The notes: generated from the sequence alone by a model not told the origin. A stretch of 64,000 nucleotides of DNA from Oscillospiraceae bacterium (GCA_017537045.1 JAFYLN010000096.1:1-64000); one strand, 5' to 3'. Numbered from the stretch's first letter, positions 52,921-61,918 are shown. Program-made: numbers and translations.

Positions 52921-53202
52921 ATGCAGAAAATGAACTGGATGCAGAAGCTGGCTGACGGTACAGATCTTTCCGGGGAAACATTGCCGGGGGTTCCCGTGGT
53001 GGAGATTGCGGGAGAGAACCGTGTGCTGATTGAACGGCATGCCGGCGTGATTGAGTATGGACGGGAGCGGATTTGCGTAAAAGTTCGCTATGGATTTGTT
53101 TGGATTTGCGGATCTGGACTGGAATTGACAAGGATGGCACGGGAACAGCTCATAATCTCCGGCAGGATCGATTGCGTGAAGCTTCAACGGAGGAACAGGT
53201 AA
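52921..53202 (+). CDS. yqfC: Sporulation protein YqfC
   Basis: A 93-residue protein of the YqfC/DUF4318-type group found beside yqfD in spore formers. Features: GETLPGVPVVEIAGENRVLI, ERHAGVIEYGRERICVKV and GSGLELTRMAREQLIISGRI. Expressed under sigma-E in Bacillus; function not known. GAAAGGAGG precedes the ATG, and a CATATACT at about 52890-52897 could be a sigma-E -10 box. The TAA overlaps the yqfD ATG (TAATG). Confidence 0.9.
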   Translation: MQKMNWMQKLADGTDLSGETLPGVPVVEIAGENRVLIERHAGVIEYGRERICVKVRYGFVWICGSGLELTRMAREQLIISGRIDCVKLQRRNR

Positions 53203-54398
53203 TGGGATTATTCGATTCGCTGGCTGGTTCACTTTATGTGGAACTGACAAGTGCGGATATAACCGGTTCACTGCGTGCAATCAATGAAATCAAAATTCCG
53301 GTATGTAACTTACAAACCATCGATGACCTGACTGCGCGTTTCACCGTACCGCGAAAAGCGTTGAAACAAATTCAAAATTTGGCACAGCGCAAAGGAGAAA
53401 GATTGACTGTATTGGCCTACACAGGTATATTCTGGAAACTTTGGAGATTAAAGAAAAGACCGGTCCTGGTGGTAGGAATGCTCCTTCTTCTCATATTGGC
53501 TTTATATCTTCCAAGCCGTATTCTATTTGTTGAAGTAGAAGGGAATGAGGAAATTTCCGCTAAATTGATTCGTGAAGCGGCGCAGGATGCCGGAATCAAA
53601 TTTGGCGCAACACGACGTGCAGTCCGCAGTGAGAAAGTGAAAAATGAACTGCTTGGTACTTTGCCGCAGCTTCAATGGGCGGGTGTCAACACATATGGCA
53701 GCAGAGCGGTGATCAGTGTGAAAGAACGTGCTGCTGAACCACAGAAAGCGGAGCCATTTGTATCCAGCAATATCATTGCCTACTGCGATGGAGTCATTAC
53801 AGAACTTACTGTAACCGGAGGGTCCGGTGTCTGTGGTGTTGGACAGGCAGTTCAGAAGGGGCAGCTGTTGATTTCGGGATATACAGATTGCGGCGGTGTC
53901 ATTACGGCAGGCCGTGCAGAGGGGGAAGTTTTTGCGCAAACCCGCCGTGAAATTACTGCTATTACTCCGTCAGAAAACGAGATTCGCACACATGAATCGC
54001 TTAGTCAGACAAAATACTGCCTGTGTATCGGAAAAAAACGCATAAATTTCTATAAAGGTAGTGGAATTTCTGATGGTAGTTGTGTTAAAATGGTAACACA
54101 GTATTATCTCACTTTGCCTGGAGGATATCGACTGCCTCTTTCACTGGTTAAAGAACATCATATTGCATATCAAATACAGACACATCAGATTGATGGTGCG
54201 CAAGCTGAGGTTCGGCTGTCCGAATTTTCAAGAGCACTGCTTCAAGGAGAAAGTGTTGCGCTGGAAATCATGGATGCACAGGAAACGATTCAACGAGAGA
54301 ATCGTCTGTTTGTTTTGGCCGGTGTTTATAACTGCATCGAAATGATTGGCCGGGAACAGGGTGAACAAATAGGAGATTTTCATGGGAAAACAAATTGA
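53202..54398 (+). CDS. yqfD: Sporulation protein YqfD
   Basis: A 398-residue membrane protein of the YqfD family (needed for efficient sporulation in Bacillus; mechanism unknown). A cytosolic N-terminal domain of about 85 residues (LFDSLAGSLYVELTSADITG, NLAQRKGERLTVLA), one membrane helix at about 95-110 (PVLVVGMLLLLILALYLPS), then a POTRA-like extracytoplasmic domain (FVEVEGNEEISAKLIREAAQ) and a longer region ending in QGESVALEIMDAQETIQREN. ATG 53202 overlaps the yqfC stop; the frame open to 53073 overlaps yqfC. It overlaps the phoH-like gene by 17 bases. Confidence 0.92.
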   Translation: MGLFDSLAGSLYVELTSADITGSLRAINEIKIPVCNLQTIDDLTARFTVPRKALKQIQNLAQRKGERLTVLAYTGIFWKLWRLKKRPVLVVGMLLLLILALYLPSRILFVEVEGNEEISAKLIREAAQDAGIKFGATRRAVRSEKVKNELLGTLPQLQWAGVNTYGSRAVISVKERAAEPQKAEPFVSSNIIAYCDGVITELTVTGGSGVCGVGQAVQKGQLLISGYTDCGGVITAGRAEGEVFAQTRREITAITPSENEIRTHESLSQTKYCLCIGKKRINFYKGSGISDGSCVKMVTQYYLTLPGGYRLPLSLVKEHHIAYQIQTHQIDGAQAEVRLSEFSRALLQGESVALEIMDAQETIQRENRLFVLAGVYNCIEMIGREQGEQIGDFHGKTN

Positions 54399-55398
54399 AC
54401 GGATGTTAAGCGTAGAGCGGGTAGAAGACCTGATTGCAGTATTCGGCTCGTTTGATGAAAATACCAGACGTATTGAAGAAGCGCTGGAGGTAAGGATTAT
54501 CAACCGTGGCACGGATTTAAAAGTGTCCGGCGATGAGGAGAGTGTGGATAAGGCTATCCGTACTCTGGAGGGTCTTCTTGCTCTTTCTGCCAAAGGTGAA
54601 ACCATTGATGAGCAGCGTGTGCGCTATTTGATCACGCTGGTGCGCGAGGGGAATGACGACAGCATTGCACAAATGGCAAAGGATGTGGTTTGTATCACGG
54701 CAAAGGGTAAACCAATCAAAGCGAAGACGGTCGGTCAGCAAAAGTATATGAAGGCCATTCAGAAGAACACCATCACCATTGGTGTTGGGCCTGCAGGTAC
54801 GGGCAAGACCTATCTGGCCGTGGCAGCTGCCGTGGCGGCGTTCCGCGAACGAACGGTCAACCGTATCATCCTGACCCGGCCTGCTGTGGAAGCCGGTGAA
54901 CGTCTTGGATTCCTGCCCGGTGATCTGCAGAACAAGGTCGATCCCTACCTGCGCCCCCTGTATGACGCGCTGTATGACATGCTGGGCGCCGAAACCTTCC
55001 AGAAGTATCAGGAACGCGGTTCCATCGAAGTAGCACCGCTGGCCTATATGCGCGGCCGTACGCTGGATGACAGCTTCATCATTCTGGACGAAGCACAGAA
55101 TACAACAAAGGAACAGATGAAAATGTTCCTGACCCGTCTTGGCTTCGGATCCAAGATCGTTATTACCGGCGATATTACCCAGATCGACCTGCCGGATGAC
55201 AAGACCTCCGGCCTGAAGGATGCGGTGCGTGTACTGGATGGCATCAAGGATATTGCCATTTGCCGGCTGACGGCTGCTGATGTTGTCCGCCATGCGCTGG
55301 TACAGGAAATCATCAACGCTTATGAAAAAGCTTCTCAGAAGCCTGACCTTAAGAAACCAAACCCTAATTTCAAGGGACACTACAAAAGGAAGAACTGA
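54382..55398 (+). CDS. phoH: PhoH-family ATPase (YbeZ-like)
   Basis: A 338-residue P-loop ATPase of the PhoH family, often encoded next to ybeY and linked to RNA metabolism and ribosome maturation; its exact activity is not settled. N-terminal KH-like segment (1 to about 75), Walker A GVGPAGTGKTYLAVAA near 132-147, TRPAVEAGERLGFLPGD, Walker B FIILDEAQNTT near 232, and ITGDITQIDLP near 258. It starts within the end of yqfD; ybeY follows after two bases. Confidence 0.94.
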   Translation: MGKQIERMLSVERVEDLIAVFGSFDENTRRIEEALEVRIINRGTDLKVSGDEESVDKAIRTLEGLLALSAKGETIDEQRVRYLITLVREGNDDSIAQMAKDVVCITAKGKPIKAKTVGQQKYMKAIQKNTITIGVGPAGTGKTYLAVAAAVAAFRERTVNRIILTRPAVEAGERLGFLPGDLQNKVDPYLRPLYDALYDMLGAETFQKYQERGSIEVAPLAYMRGRTLDDSFIILDEAQNTTKEQMKMFLTRLGFGSKIVITGDITQIDLPDDKTSGLKDAVRVLDGIKDIAICRLTAADVVRHALVQEIINAYEKASQKPDLKKPNPNFKGHYKRKN

Positions 55399-55400
55399 TT

Positions 55401-55904
55401 ATGAATAATTTGAAGATCAACATGACCTTTGAGTGCCTGACCTGGCGCCAGCCGATCATTTCCCACATCATTACCAAATGCATCGAAACAACCCTAGGAG
55501 CTGAAAATATCACGGTGCCCTGCGAAATCAGCGTGATGGTCACGGACGATAAGGGTATTCATGCCATCAATCTGGCAAGCCGCCAGATCGACCGTCCCAC
55601 CGACGTGCTCTCGTTCCCTATGTTTGAGCTGGAGCCGGGTAATCCGCCTGCGGATTGGGAGGATTATCTGGATCCGGCCACGGATATGTGCCCGCTGGGC
55701 GACATATGTATTTCCTTGGAGCGCGCCATCGCACAAGCAAGGGAATTCGGCCATAGCGTGAAAAGGGAAGTGGGCTACCTGACCATTCACTCCATGCTGC
55801 ATCTGCTGGGCTACGACCATCTGGACGAGGGAGAAATGAAGCGCCAGATGCGTGCACGGGAAGAAGCAATCGCCGGAATGATTCCGGGCATGGGCCGTGA
55901 TTGA
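55401..55904 (+). CDS. ybeY: Endoribonuclease YbeY (rRNA maturation factor)
   Basis: Zinc endoribonuclease for 16S rRNA 3' end maturation and ribosome quality control. 167 residues. The zinc-binding motif HSMLHLLGYDH near 132-142 has all three His; PTDVLSFPMF near 66 and GDICISLERA near 100 are also conserved. AGGAAGAACTG-type ribosome site in the end of phoH. Overlaps the acetyltransferase gene by eight bases. Confidence 0.95.
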   Translation: MNNLKINMTFECLTWRQPIISHIITKCIETTLGAENITVPCEISVMVTDDKGIHAINLASRQIDRPTDVLSFPMFELEPGNPPADWEDYLDPATDMCPLGDICISLERAIAQAREFGHSVKREVGYLTIHSMLHLLGYDHLDEGEMKRQMRAREEAIAGMIPGMGRD

Positions 55905-56397
55905 GTTCAGAAAGGCTGGGCTTGTGGATGCCCGAGCCATCATACATACCCGTCAAAGGGTATGGAATGCCACCTACCGGGGAATTTATCCCGATGAAGA
56001 AATCGACAGTTTTGATTATGAATGGCATCTGAAGGCAGAACGGCGACGCCTGTCCAACCCCGATTTTTATTGTTATATGGTGATAGACGGTAACAAGTGT
56101 GTCGGGTATTATTCTTACGGAAAAGTAAGACCCGGAACATGGAAGGACTATTCTTTCCGGCTCCACTCCCTGTATCTTTTGCCTGCGTATCAGGGCAGGG
56201 GAATAGGCCGCAGAATCTTTGAGCAAATAAAAAGCGCCTGCCAAAGCTTCGGATACGAGAGGATGTTTCTCGACTGCCACCCAGCCAATGAAAGAGCACT
56301 GGCTTTTTATCGACACATGGGCGGCGTGGTTTCCCATCTGGATACAGGACATGAAAATCCCATGGAGGATTGCTGTACCATTGAATACATTTGGTAA
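55897..56397 (+). CDS. GNAT-family N-acetyltransferase
   Basis: A 166-residue acetyltransferase. The acetyl-CoA-binding motif A reads LHSLYLLPAYQGRGIGRRIF (about 86-105), followed by ALAFYRHMGG and the family's C-terminal beta strand. The GTG start at 55897 lies inside the ybeY end, so translation is probably coupled. The substrate is unknown; amino groups of small molecules or proteins are possible. Not a usual member of the phoH-ybeY-era cluster, so likely inserted there. Confidence 0.85.
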   Translation: MIEFRKAGLVDARAIIHTRQRVWNATYRGIYPDEEIDSFDYEWHLKAERRRLSNPDFYCYMVIDGNKCVGYYSYGKVRPGTWKDYSFRLHSLYLLPAYQGRGIGRRIFEQIKSACQSFGYERMFLDCHPANERALAFYRHMGGVVSHLDTGHENPMEDCCTIEYIW

Positions 56398-56417
56398 TAC
56401 ATTATACTAAATTTGCA

Positions 56418-56458
56418 GGAGATTGCCACACCAGTGTACACACTGGTTCGCAATGACA
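56418..56458. repeat. Half copy (right arm only) of the dispersed inverted-repeat element
   Basis: GGAGATTGCCACACCAGTG then TACACACTGGTTCGCAATGAC: the right arm of the element with its internal hairpin CCAGTGTACACACTGG, and no left arm upstream (the GNAT gene ends at 56397). It sits 20 bases before the era start codon and ahead of its ribosome site. Confidence 0.8.
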
Positions 56459-56478
56459 TTGTTTTAGGAGAAATACTT

Positions 56479-57366
56479 ATGAATACAAAGACTGCTATGA
56501 TTACCATTGCCGGCCGTCCCAACGTCGGCAAGTCTACCTTGACTAACTACCTTGTTGGCGAAAAGATTGCTATTGTTTCCAACAAGCCCCAGACCACCCG
56601 TAACCGCATCTGCGGCATCGTGACCCGTGACGATACCCAGTTCGTATTTGTGGACACCCCCGGTTACCACCGTGCCCGCACCAAGCTGGGTGACTACATG
56701 GTCAATACCGTCCGTGAATCTATCGCCGATGTGGATGCCACCATTCTGGTGGTGGAACCCATCGCATCCATCGGTTCTCAGGAGGAAGGCCTGATCGAAA
56801 AAATCAAGGGCAGCAAGTGCCCTGCTATCCTCGCCATCAACAAGATTGATACAGTGGAAAAGGACAGCCTGCTGGAAGTGATTGCCCTGTATTCCCAGGT
56901 GGGTATTTTCGATGCCATCATTCCTATTTCCGCCAAAACCGGCGACGGGGTGGAAGACCTGCTGAATACCTGCGAGAAGTATTCTGTGGAATCTCCCTTC
57001 CTCTTTGACGAGGAACTGACCACCGACCAGCCCGAGCGTCAGGTCATGGCAGAGATCATCCGTGAGAAGCTCCTGTGGAATCTGGACAAGGAAATTCCCC
57101 ATGGTACTGCTGTTGAAATCACCCGGTTTTCTGAGCGGGACAGCGGTGTCATCGACATCGACGCAACCATTTACTGCGAAAAGGCATCCCACAAGGGCAT
57201 CATCATTGGTAAGCAGGGTGCCATGCTGAAAAAGATTTCCACCATGGCCCGCACCGACTGCGAGAAGTTTATGGGTACCAAGGTCTATCTGACCACCTGG
57301 GTCAAGGTCAAGGAAAATTGGCGCGATTCCGATTTCCTTGTCCGCAACTTCGGCTACAGCGAATAA
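56479..57366 (+). CDS. era: GTPase Era
   Basis: Essential GTPase that binds the 3' end of 16S rRNA during 30S assembly. 295 residues. G1 AGRPNVGKSTLTNY near 11-24, G2 TTRNRICGI, G3 VDTPGYHRAR near 61, G4 INKIDTV near 126, G5 PISAKTGDG, and the C-terminal KH domain with IIIGKQGAMLKKISTMAR near 240-257. TAGGAG precedes ATG 56479; the frame open to 56413 runs through the half repeat. Codon bias is strong. Confidence 0.96.
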   Translation: MNTKTAMITIAGRPNVGKSTLTNYLVGEKIAIVSNKPQTTRNRICGIVTRDDTQFVFVDTPGYHRARTKLGDYMVNTVRESIADVDATILVVEPIASIGSQEEGLIEKIKGSKCPAILAINKIDTVEKDSLLEVIALYSQVGIFDAIIPISAKTGDGVEDLLNTCEKYSVESPFLFDEELTTDQPERQVMAEIIREKLLWNLDKEIPHGTAVEITRFSERDSGVIDIDATIYCEKASHKGIIIGKQGAMLKKISTMARTDCEKFMGTKVYLTTWVKVKENWRDSDFLVRNFGYSE

Positions 57367-57421
57367 TTTCCATGGCTAGCTTTCTCGTTTCTGCAAATCC
57401 TAGAACCGGGAGGCGATGTAC

Positions 57422-57565
57422 TTGAACGCAAAAGATTACTGGAGCTTTTTTCTGGAGACCGGCGCACCGGAGTATTACCTGCTTTATCAAAATGCCCTGA
57501 AAATGGAGGGGAACCATGTACTTGACGATCCAAGCCATCGTGCTCAGGGTTACGGACTACAATGA
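57422..57565 (+). CDS. yqzL: YqzL-like small protein
   Basis: A 47-residue protein, too short for routine ORF listing. A TTG at 57422 follows GGGAGG by eight bases (an ATG two codons upstream is too close to that site). The sequence KDYWSFFLETGAPEYYLLYQ matches the YqzL pattern (W-x-x-F-x-x-T-G-x-x-x-x-Y-L-L-Y/F), and the location between era and recO is the same as in Bacillus. Function unknown. Its end overlaps recO by 50 bases in another frame. Confidence 0.75.
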   Translation: MNAKDYWSFFLETGAPEYYLLYQNALKMEGNHVLDDPSHRAQGYGLQ

Positions 57566-58256
57566 CCGGGATGCATTGCTGACAGTACTCAGCAAAAATC
57601 ACGGAAAACTGACCATCAAGGCCCGGGGGCTTCGGCGGAAGAACAGTCCGCTGGTTGCCCCGTGCCAGCTTCTGGCTTTTGGCGAGTTTACACTATTTGA
57701 ATATAGGGGGCAGTATAGCATCAACGAGGCTCACAGTATCGAACTATTCAGCCCCCTGCGGCGGGATTTGGCAAAGCTGAGCCTTGGTACTTATTTTGCA
57801 CAGGCGGCGGAAGTGATCTCGCAGGAAGATATGCCCAATCCCGAATTGCAGTCACTGCTGCTGAATTGCCTGTTTGCTCTTTCGAAGCTGAATGAAAGTG
57901 AAGCAAAGGTCAAGGCAGTATTTGAATTGCGCTCTGCGTGTCTGGCCGGTTACATGCCGGATTTGTTCGGTTGCCATAACTGCGGCAATCAGAACCCCGA
58001 CCGCTTCGATATTTCCGAGGGTATGCTGGAGTGCCAGGCTTGCCGTAGTGTCGGAGGCGGTATCCGTATGCCGGTAACCCCTGGCGTATTGGAAGCCATG
58101 CGCTACATCTGTCTTTGCGAGCCGAAGAAACTGCTTTCTTTCAACATTGGTCAGGAAAATCTGGAAAAGCTTTCCAATCTGACCGAAGCTTACATAACGA
58201 CCCAATTGGAGCGGGGCTTTTCAACCCTTGACTTCTATAAATCCTTACTGATATGA
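57516..58256 (+). CDS. recO: DNA repair protein RecO
   Basis: Recombination mediator that loads RecA with RecR and anneals single strands. 246 residues. N-terminal OB fold (TIQAIVLRVTDYNDRDALLT), then a helical domain with a Cys4 zinc site CHNC (near 153-156) and CQAC (near 173-176). GGAGGGG precedes the ATG. The C-terminus is LERGFSTLDFYKSLLI; a second, diverged copy of this end lies at 58923-58982, beyond the next gene. The TGA overlaps that gene's ATG. Confidence 0.93.
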   Translation: MYLTIQAIVLRVTDYNDRDALLTVLSKNHGKLTIKARGLRRKNSPLVAPCQLLAFGEFTLFEYRGQYSINEAHSIELFSPLRRDLAKLSLGTYFAQAAEVISQEDMPNPELQSLLLNCLFALSKLNESEAKVKAVFELRSACLAGYMPDLFGCHNCGNQNPDRFDISEGMLECQACRSVGGGIRMPVTPGVLEAMRYICLCEPKKLLSFNIGQENLEKLSNLTEAYITTQLERGFSTLDFYKSLLI

Positions 58257-58918
58257 GCATTAACATCGATTGTAATATTTTGAAAAATCTATTCAAAAAC
58301 GTATATTTTATCAACGGGACTGCTTATGCGGGAAAGTCTACCATGGTAAAGCTGCTGGCTGAGAAGTACGGCGGCATCTGCTGCGGTGAGAATTACCACA
58401 TGGAGCTGCTGCAATATACCGACCCGATCCATCAGCCCAATTTGTGTTATTTCGACACCATGTCCAGCTGGCAGGAATTTATCAGCCGCACGCCGGAGGA
58501 ATATGATGCGTGGATGACTGGTACGGCCAATGAAGCGGTGCAGTTGGAGATTATACTGTTGCTCCGCCTGTGCAGCAGCGGTAAGAGAATATTTGTGGAC
58601 ACAAATATTCCGGTGGAGATTCTCCGGGAAATTTCGGATTATCACCATGTTGCAGTTCTGCTGAGCCCTCAGTCCATGTCTGTTGACCGTTTTTTTGACC
58701 GCCCGGATGCAGAGAAGCAGTTTATCTACCAGAAGATTCTGGAAGCACCTGACCCTGCAGCGGCCATGGAAAACTACAGAAAATGTCTGGAAAAGGTTAA
58801 CAGCCGGGAGCATTATGAAGCGTTCGAGAACAGCGGTTTTTTTGCCTACGCCCGCAATGAGAACAGCACCCTTGAAGAGGCATTAGGAAAACTTGAAAAA
58901 CATTTTCAGTTAGATTAA
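58253..58918 (+). CDS. P-loop NTPase/kinase-like protein inserted after recO
   Basis: A 221-residue protein with a Walker A loop at 20-31 (FINGTAYAGKSTMVKLL) and a possible Walker B Asp in KRIFVDTNIP near 115, like the small-molecule kinase/AAA_18 type. No close family recognised. It starts inside the recO stop (ATGA), and beyond its end lies a duplicate of the recO 3' end with a stop in place of the conserved Gln. The gene was therefore probably added as a cassette that rebuilt recO at its front side. Function unknown; a nucleoside or cofactor kinase is one option. Confidence 0.7.
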   Translation: MSINIDCNILKNLFKNVYFINGTAYAGKSTMVKLLAEKYGGICCGENYHMELLQYTDPIHQPNLCYFDTMSSWQEFISRTPEEYDAWMTGTANEAVQLEIILLLRLCSSGKRIFVDTNIPVEILREISDYHHVAVLLSPQSMSVDRFFDRPDAEKQFIYQKILEAPDPAAAMENYRKCLEKVNSREHYEAFENSGFFAYARNENSTLEEALGKLEKHFQLD

Positions 58919-58922
58919 TTTA

Positions 58923-58982
58923 ACCACTTAGTTGGAGCGGGGATTCTCCACGCTGGACTTTTATAAATCACTGCGGATCTGA
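58923..58982 (+). pseudogene. Remnant of a second recO 3' end
   Basis: Translated in frame it reads TT, stop, then LERGFSTLDFYKSLRI and stop, against TTQLERGFSTLDFYKSLLI in recO. Only the last 17-19 codons are present and synonymous sites differ, so it is a diverged copy, not a recent tandem duplication. No start codon or ribosome site. Confidence 0.8.
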
Positions 58983-59028
58983 CGGTAAATGCGTCAGATA
59001 ACGTTTATTTTCGTGAGGTGTTACCGAA

Positions 59029-59448
59029 ATGTATTACGCAATCATTGCTGTTTCGAGTGTCCTTTGGATTTGGTTCCTTGGGTGCACAATAACCTGGCGC
59101 TTTGGCAGGCTCCTGCTTGTTGAAGGAATGGGTATAAAGAGTATCGAATTTGCTGTTCTGGTTCTATTCACTCTGGGCTGTGCGCTATATATTGGTTTCC
59201 CGGGAGCGGGAAAGTGGGTGCTGTTATTCGAACTTGCTGTCTGGCTGATTGCTCAATTTTGCTCACATTGGTATTACACGATCTTTGGTGTTACGCAGGA
59301 GAAGCTTGCAGGATACAATCAATGCTTTGAGGGGACGGCAAGAATATTTCCGCTGAGTGAAGCCCGCTTGATTCCTGACTTGTACCATATTGTGCTGCAT
59401 ATCCTAATTGCACTGGATTTGGTACTTGTGATTTTATATATTACATAA
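59029..59448 (+). CDS. Small integral membrane protein, unknown function
   Basis: A 139-residue protein with about four hydrophobic segments (3-20, 40-58, 62-80 and 118-138). No known motif; ITWRFGRLLLVEGMGIKSIE is a polar loop between the first two. GTGAGGTG lies upstream of the ATG. It stands between the recO remnant and mutS2 and may belong to the same inserted region. Confidence 0.65.
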   Translation: MYYAIIAVSSVLWIWFLGCTITWRFGRLLLVEGMGIKSIEFAVLVLFTLGCALYIGFPGAGKWVLLFELAVWLIAQFCSHWYYTIFGVTQEKLAGYNQCFEGTARIFPLSEARLIPDLYHIVLHILIALDLVLVILYIT

Positions 59449-59505
59449 CTGCTGATATTGCATTGGCAATGAAGCTGATCTAACATGTTGTTTAGGAGAT
59501 AATCC

Positions 59506-61884
59506 ATGTCTGAACTATATGAAAAATCTCTGCTGAAGCTGGAACTGGATCAGGTTCTGGAAAAACTGGCAGAGTGCGCGGGCTCGCAGGAGGGCAAAGC
59601 TGCCTGCCGGGCGCTGCGTCCCAATTCTGATCTTGAAGATGTAAGGCTGATGTTGGAACAGACAACAGCAGCATCGGATCTTTGCACCAAAAAGGGAAAT
59701 CCCGGCTTTTCCGAAGTCCGGGACGTTTCTGCGTCACTGGAACGGGCAGACCGTGGCGGCAGCCTGCAGCCAAAGGAATTGCTGCATATTGCATCTGTTT
59801 TGCGCTGCGCCCGTATCATCAAGGGCTATGTGTCTGAGGATGATCCTGCAACTTGTCTGGATTCCTATTTCAAAGCCCTAACCCCTAATAAGTATCTGGA
59901 AGATAAGATTTTTGGCGCTATCCTTTCGGAAGAGGAGATTGCGGACAACGCATCTCCCGCACTGTCTGACATCCGCCGCCATATGCGCATTCAAGCGGGA
60001 AAAATCCGCGACAGCCTGCAGAAGATCATTTCTTCTCCTGCCTATTCCAAATATCTGCGTGAACCTATCATTACCATTCGCCAGGGCCGCTATGTGGTGC
60101 CCGTGAAGAGTGAGTGCAAGAATGATGTACCGGGCTTGGTGCACGACGTTTCTGCCACCGGTTCCACTTATTTTGTGGAGCCAATGTCCGCTGTGAATGC
60201 CAACAATGCCCTGCGGGAACTGGAAATTAAGGAAAAGAAAGAAATTGAGCGTATTCTGGCAGAATTGTCCAGTGAGGCTGCTGCCCACCGGGAGAACATT
60301 GACCTGAATTTCCGCATGCTGGTGGAGTTGGACGTGATCTTTGCCAAGGCAAAGCTTGCTTACCGGATGCGAGCATGGGCACCCATCATGAATGATCAGG
60401 GCAGGGTGGATCTGCGCAAAGCGCGTCATCCTTTGATTGATCCGAAAACCGTTGTACCAATTTCTGTGCGATTGGGTACGGATTTTGATTCCATGATCAT
60501 TACCGGCCCCAATACCGGCGGTAAGACTGTTACGCTGAAAACCGTCGGTCTGCTGACTCTGATGGCAGAGTGCGGCCTGCATGTTCCGGCCGGCGACGGC
60601 AGTGAACTTTCCACCTTTGACGCGATTCTTGCCGATATTGGTGATGAGCAGTCTATTGCTCAGAGTTTGTCCACATTCTCCAGCCATATGCGCACCATCG
60701 TGGATGTTGTGGCAGAATGTGATGACCGGACCCTGGTTCTGTTTGACGAGCTTGGTGCCGGTACCGACCCAGCCGAGGGTGCGGCTCTGGCCACCGCCAT
60801 TATCGAATTCTGCCGCAAAATGGGCAGCCATGTGGTGGCGACCACTCACTATGCAGAATTGAAGCTCTACGCCATGCGGACACAGGGTGTCATCAATGCC
60901 TCCTGCGAATTTGATGTGGAAACCCTGCGTCCCACCTACAAGCTTCTGATTGGTATTCCCGGCAAGTCCAATGCCTTTGCAATTTCCCGCAAGCTGGGAC
61001 TTTCGGAAGAGATTCTGAAGGAAGCCGATGATCTGGTGGACAAGTCTGATAAGGACTTTGAAGATGTTCTTTCCCAGCTGGAAGCACAGCGCCAGCAGAT
61101 GGAAACTGCCCGCCGGGAGGCAGAACGTCTGAAAGTGGAAACCGCGAAGATCAAGCAGCAGAGCGAAGAATATTCCATCCAGCTTCAGAAAGAAAAAGAC
61201 AAGGCTATGGAGTCTGCCCGCCGGGAAGCTCAGAAGATCATCGACGATGCCCGCTATACGGCTAATATTGCTGCCGAAGAGCTGAAAGCGCTGCGTAAAC
61301 AGCTGCAGGACAGTGCTGATGCCTCTAATATCAACCAGCGTCAGGCGGAAGTGCGTCGCAGCCTGAATGAAATGGAAAGTAAAATCCGCTCCCAGCAGCC
61401 CAAACAGGAACGGCCTCAGCCCAAACGCGGTGTGATGGTGGGCGATACGGTTGAATTACTGAAGCTGGGTACAAAGGCATCCGTGATTGCGATCAACAAA
61501 GATGGTACTTATCAGCTGCAGGCAGGCATCTTGAAGATGACAGCGAAGTCAGACGAGATATATTTGCTGGAAAATGACAATCCCTACAAGGAAAAAGCTG
61601 CCCGGCCCAAGCATTCAGGGCGTGAAATGAAGGTGGAAGCAATGCCCATGGAAGTGGATCTGCGGGGTATGGATTCTATCGAAGCGATTGCTGTTATGGA
61701 GCGCTATTTGGATGAGGCCATGCGTTCCGGATTGAAACAAGTGCGCATTGTCCACGGCAAGGGCACAGGTGTATTGCGCAGCGCAGTACAGCAGGCACTC
61801 CGTAAGAATAAGTTCGTTAAGAAGTTCCGGTTGGGCGTCTATGGCGAGGGGGAAGATGGCGTTACCATTGCGGAATTTGGTTAA
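59506..61884 (+). CDS. mutS2: Endonuclease MutS2
   Basis: MutS paralogue that lacks mismatch-recognition domains and acts on branched DNA and collided ribosomes. 792 residues. MutS core and clamp (about 1-310), ATPase with Walker A ITGPNTGGKTVTLKTVGL near 328-345 and Walker B TLVLFDELGAGTDPAEGAAL near 408-427, a long coiled coil (about 515-630), and a C-terminal Smr nuclease domain with VDLRGMDSIEAI and RIVHGKGTGVLRSAV. GGAG-type ribosome site before ATG 59506. Confidence 0.95.
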   Translation: MSELYEKSLLKLELDQVLEKLAECAGSQEGKAACRALRPNSDLEDVRLMLEQTTAASDLCTKKGNPGFSEVRDVSASLERADRGGSLQPKELLHIASVLRCARIIKGYVSEDDPATCLDSYFKALTPNKYLEDKIFGAILSEEEIADNASPALSDIRRHMRIQAGKIRDSLQKIISSPAYSKYLREPIITIRQGRYVVPVKSECKNDVPGLVHDVSATGSTYFVEPMSAVNANNALRELEIKEKKEIERILAELSSEAAAHRENIDLNFRMLVELDVIFAKAKLAYRMRAWAPIMNDQGRVDLRKARHPLIDPKTVVPISVRLGTDFDSMIITGPNTGGKTVTLKTVGLLTLMAECGLHVPAGDGSELSTFDAILADIGDEQSIAQSLSTFSSHMRTIVDVVAECDDRTLVLFDELGAGTDPAEGAALATAIIEFCRKMGSHVVATTHYAELKLYAMRTQGVINASCEFDVETLRPTYKLLIGIPGKSNAFAISRKLGLSEEILKEADDLVDKSDKDFEDVLSQLEAQRQQMETARREAERLKVETAKIKQQSEEYSIQLQKEKDKAMESARREAQKIIDDARYTANIAAEELKALRKQLQDSADASNINQRQAEVRRSLNEMESKIRSQQPKQERPQPKRGVMVGDTVELLKLGTKASVIAINKDGTYQLQAGILKMTAKSDEIYLLENDNPYKEKAARPKHSGREMKVEAMPMEVDLRGMDSIEAIAVMERYLDEAMRSGLKQVRIVHGKGTGVLRSAVQQALRKNKFVKKFRLGVYGEGEDGVTIAEFG

Positions 61885-61904
61885 TTTAACAAACATTTAA
61901 CACT

Positions 61905-61918
61905 TGTAAACGTTTCCA
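61905..61918 (+). promoter_or_regulatory. Putative cre (CcpA) site upstream of the HPr gene
   Basis: TGTAAACGTTTCCA fits the cre consensus TGWAANCGNTNWCA at 13 of 14 positions. It lies 54 bases upstream of the -35 box of the next gene, a position typical of activation rather than blocking. Confidence 0.55.
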
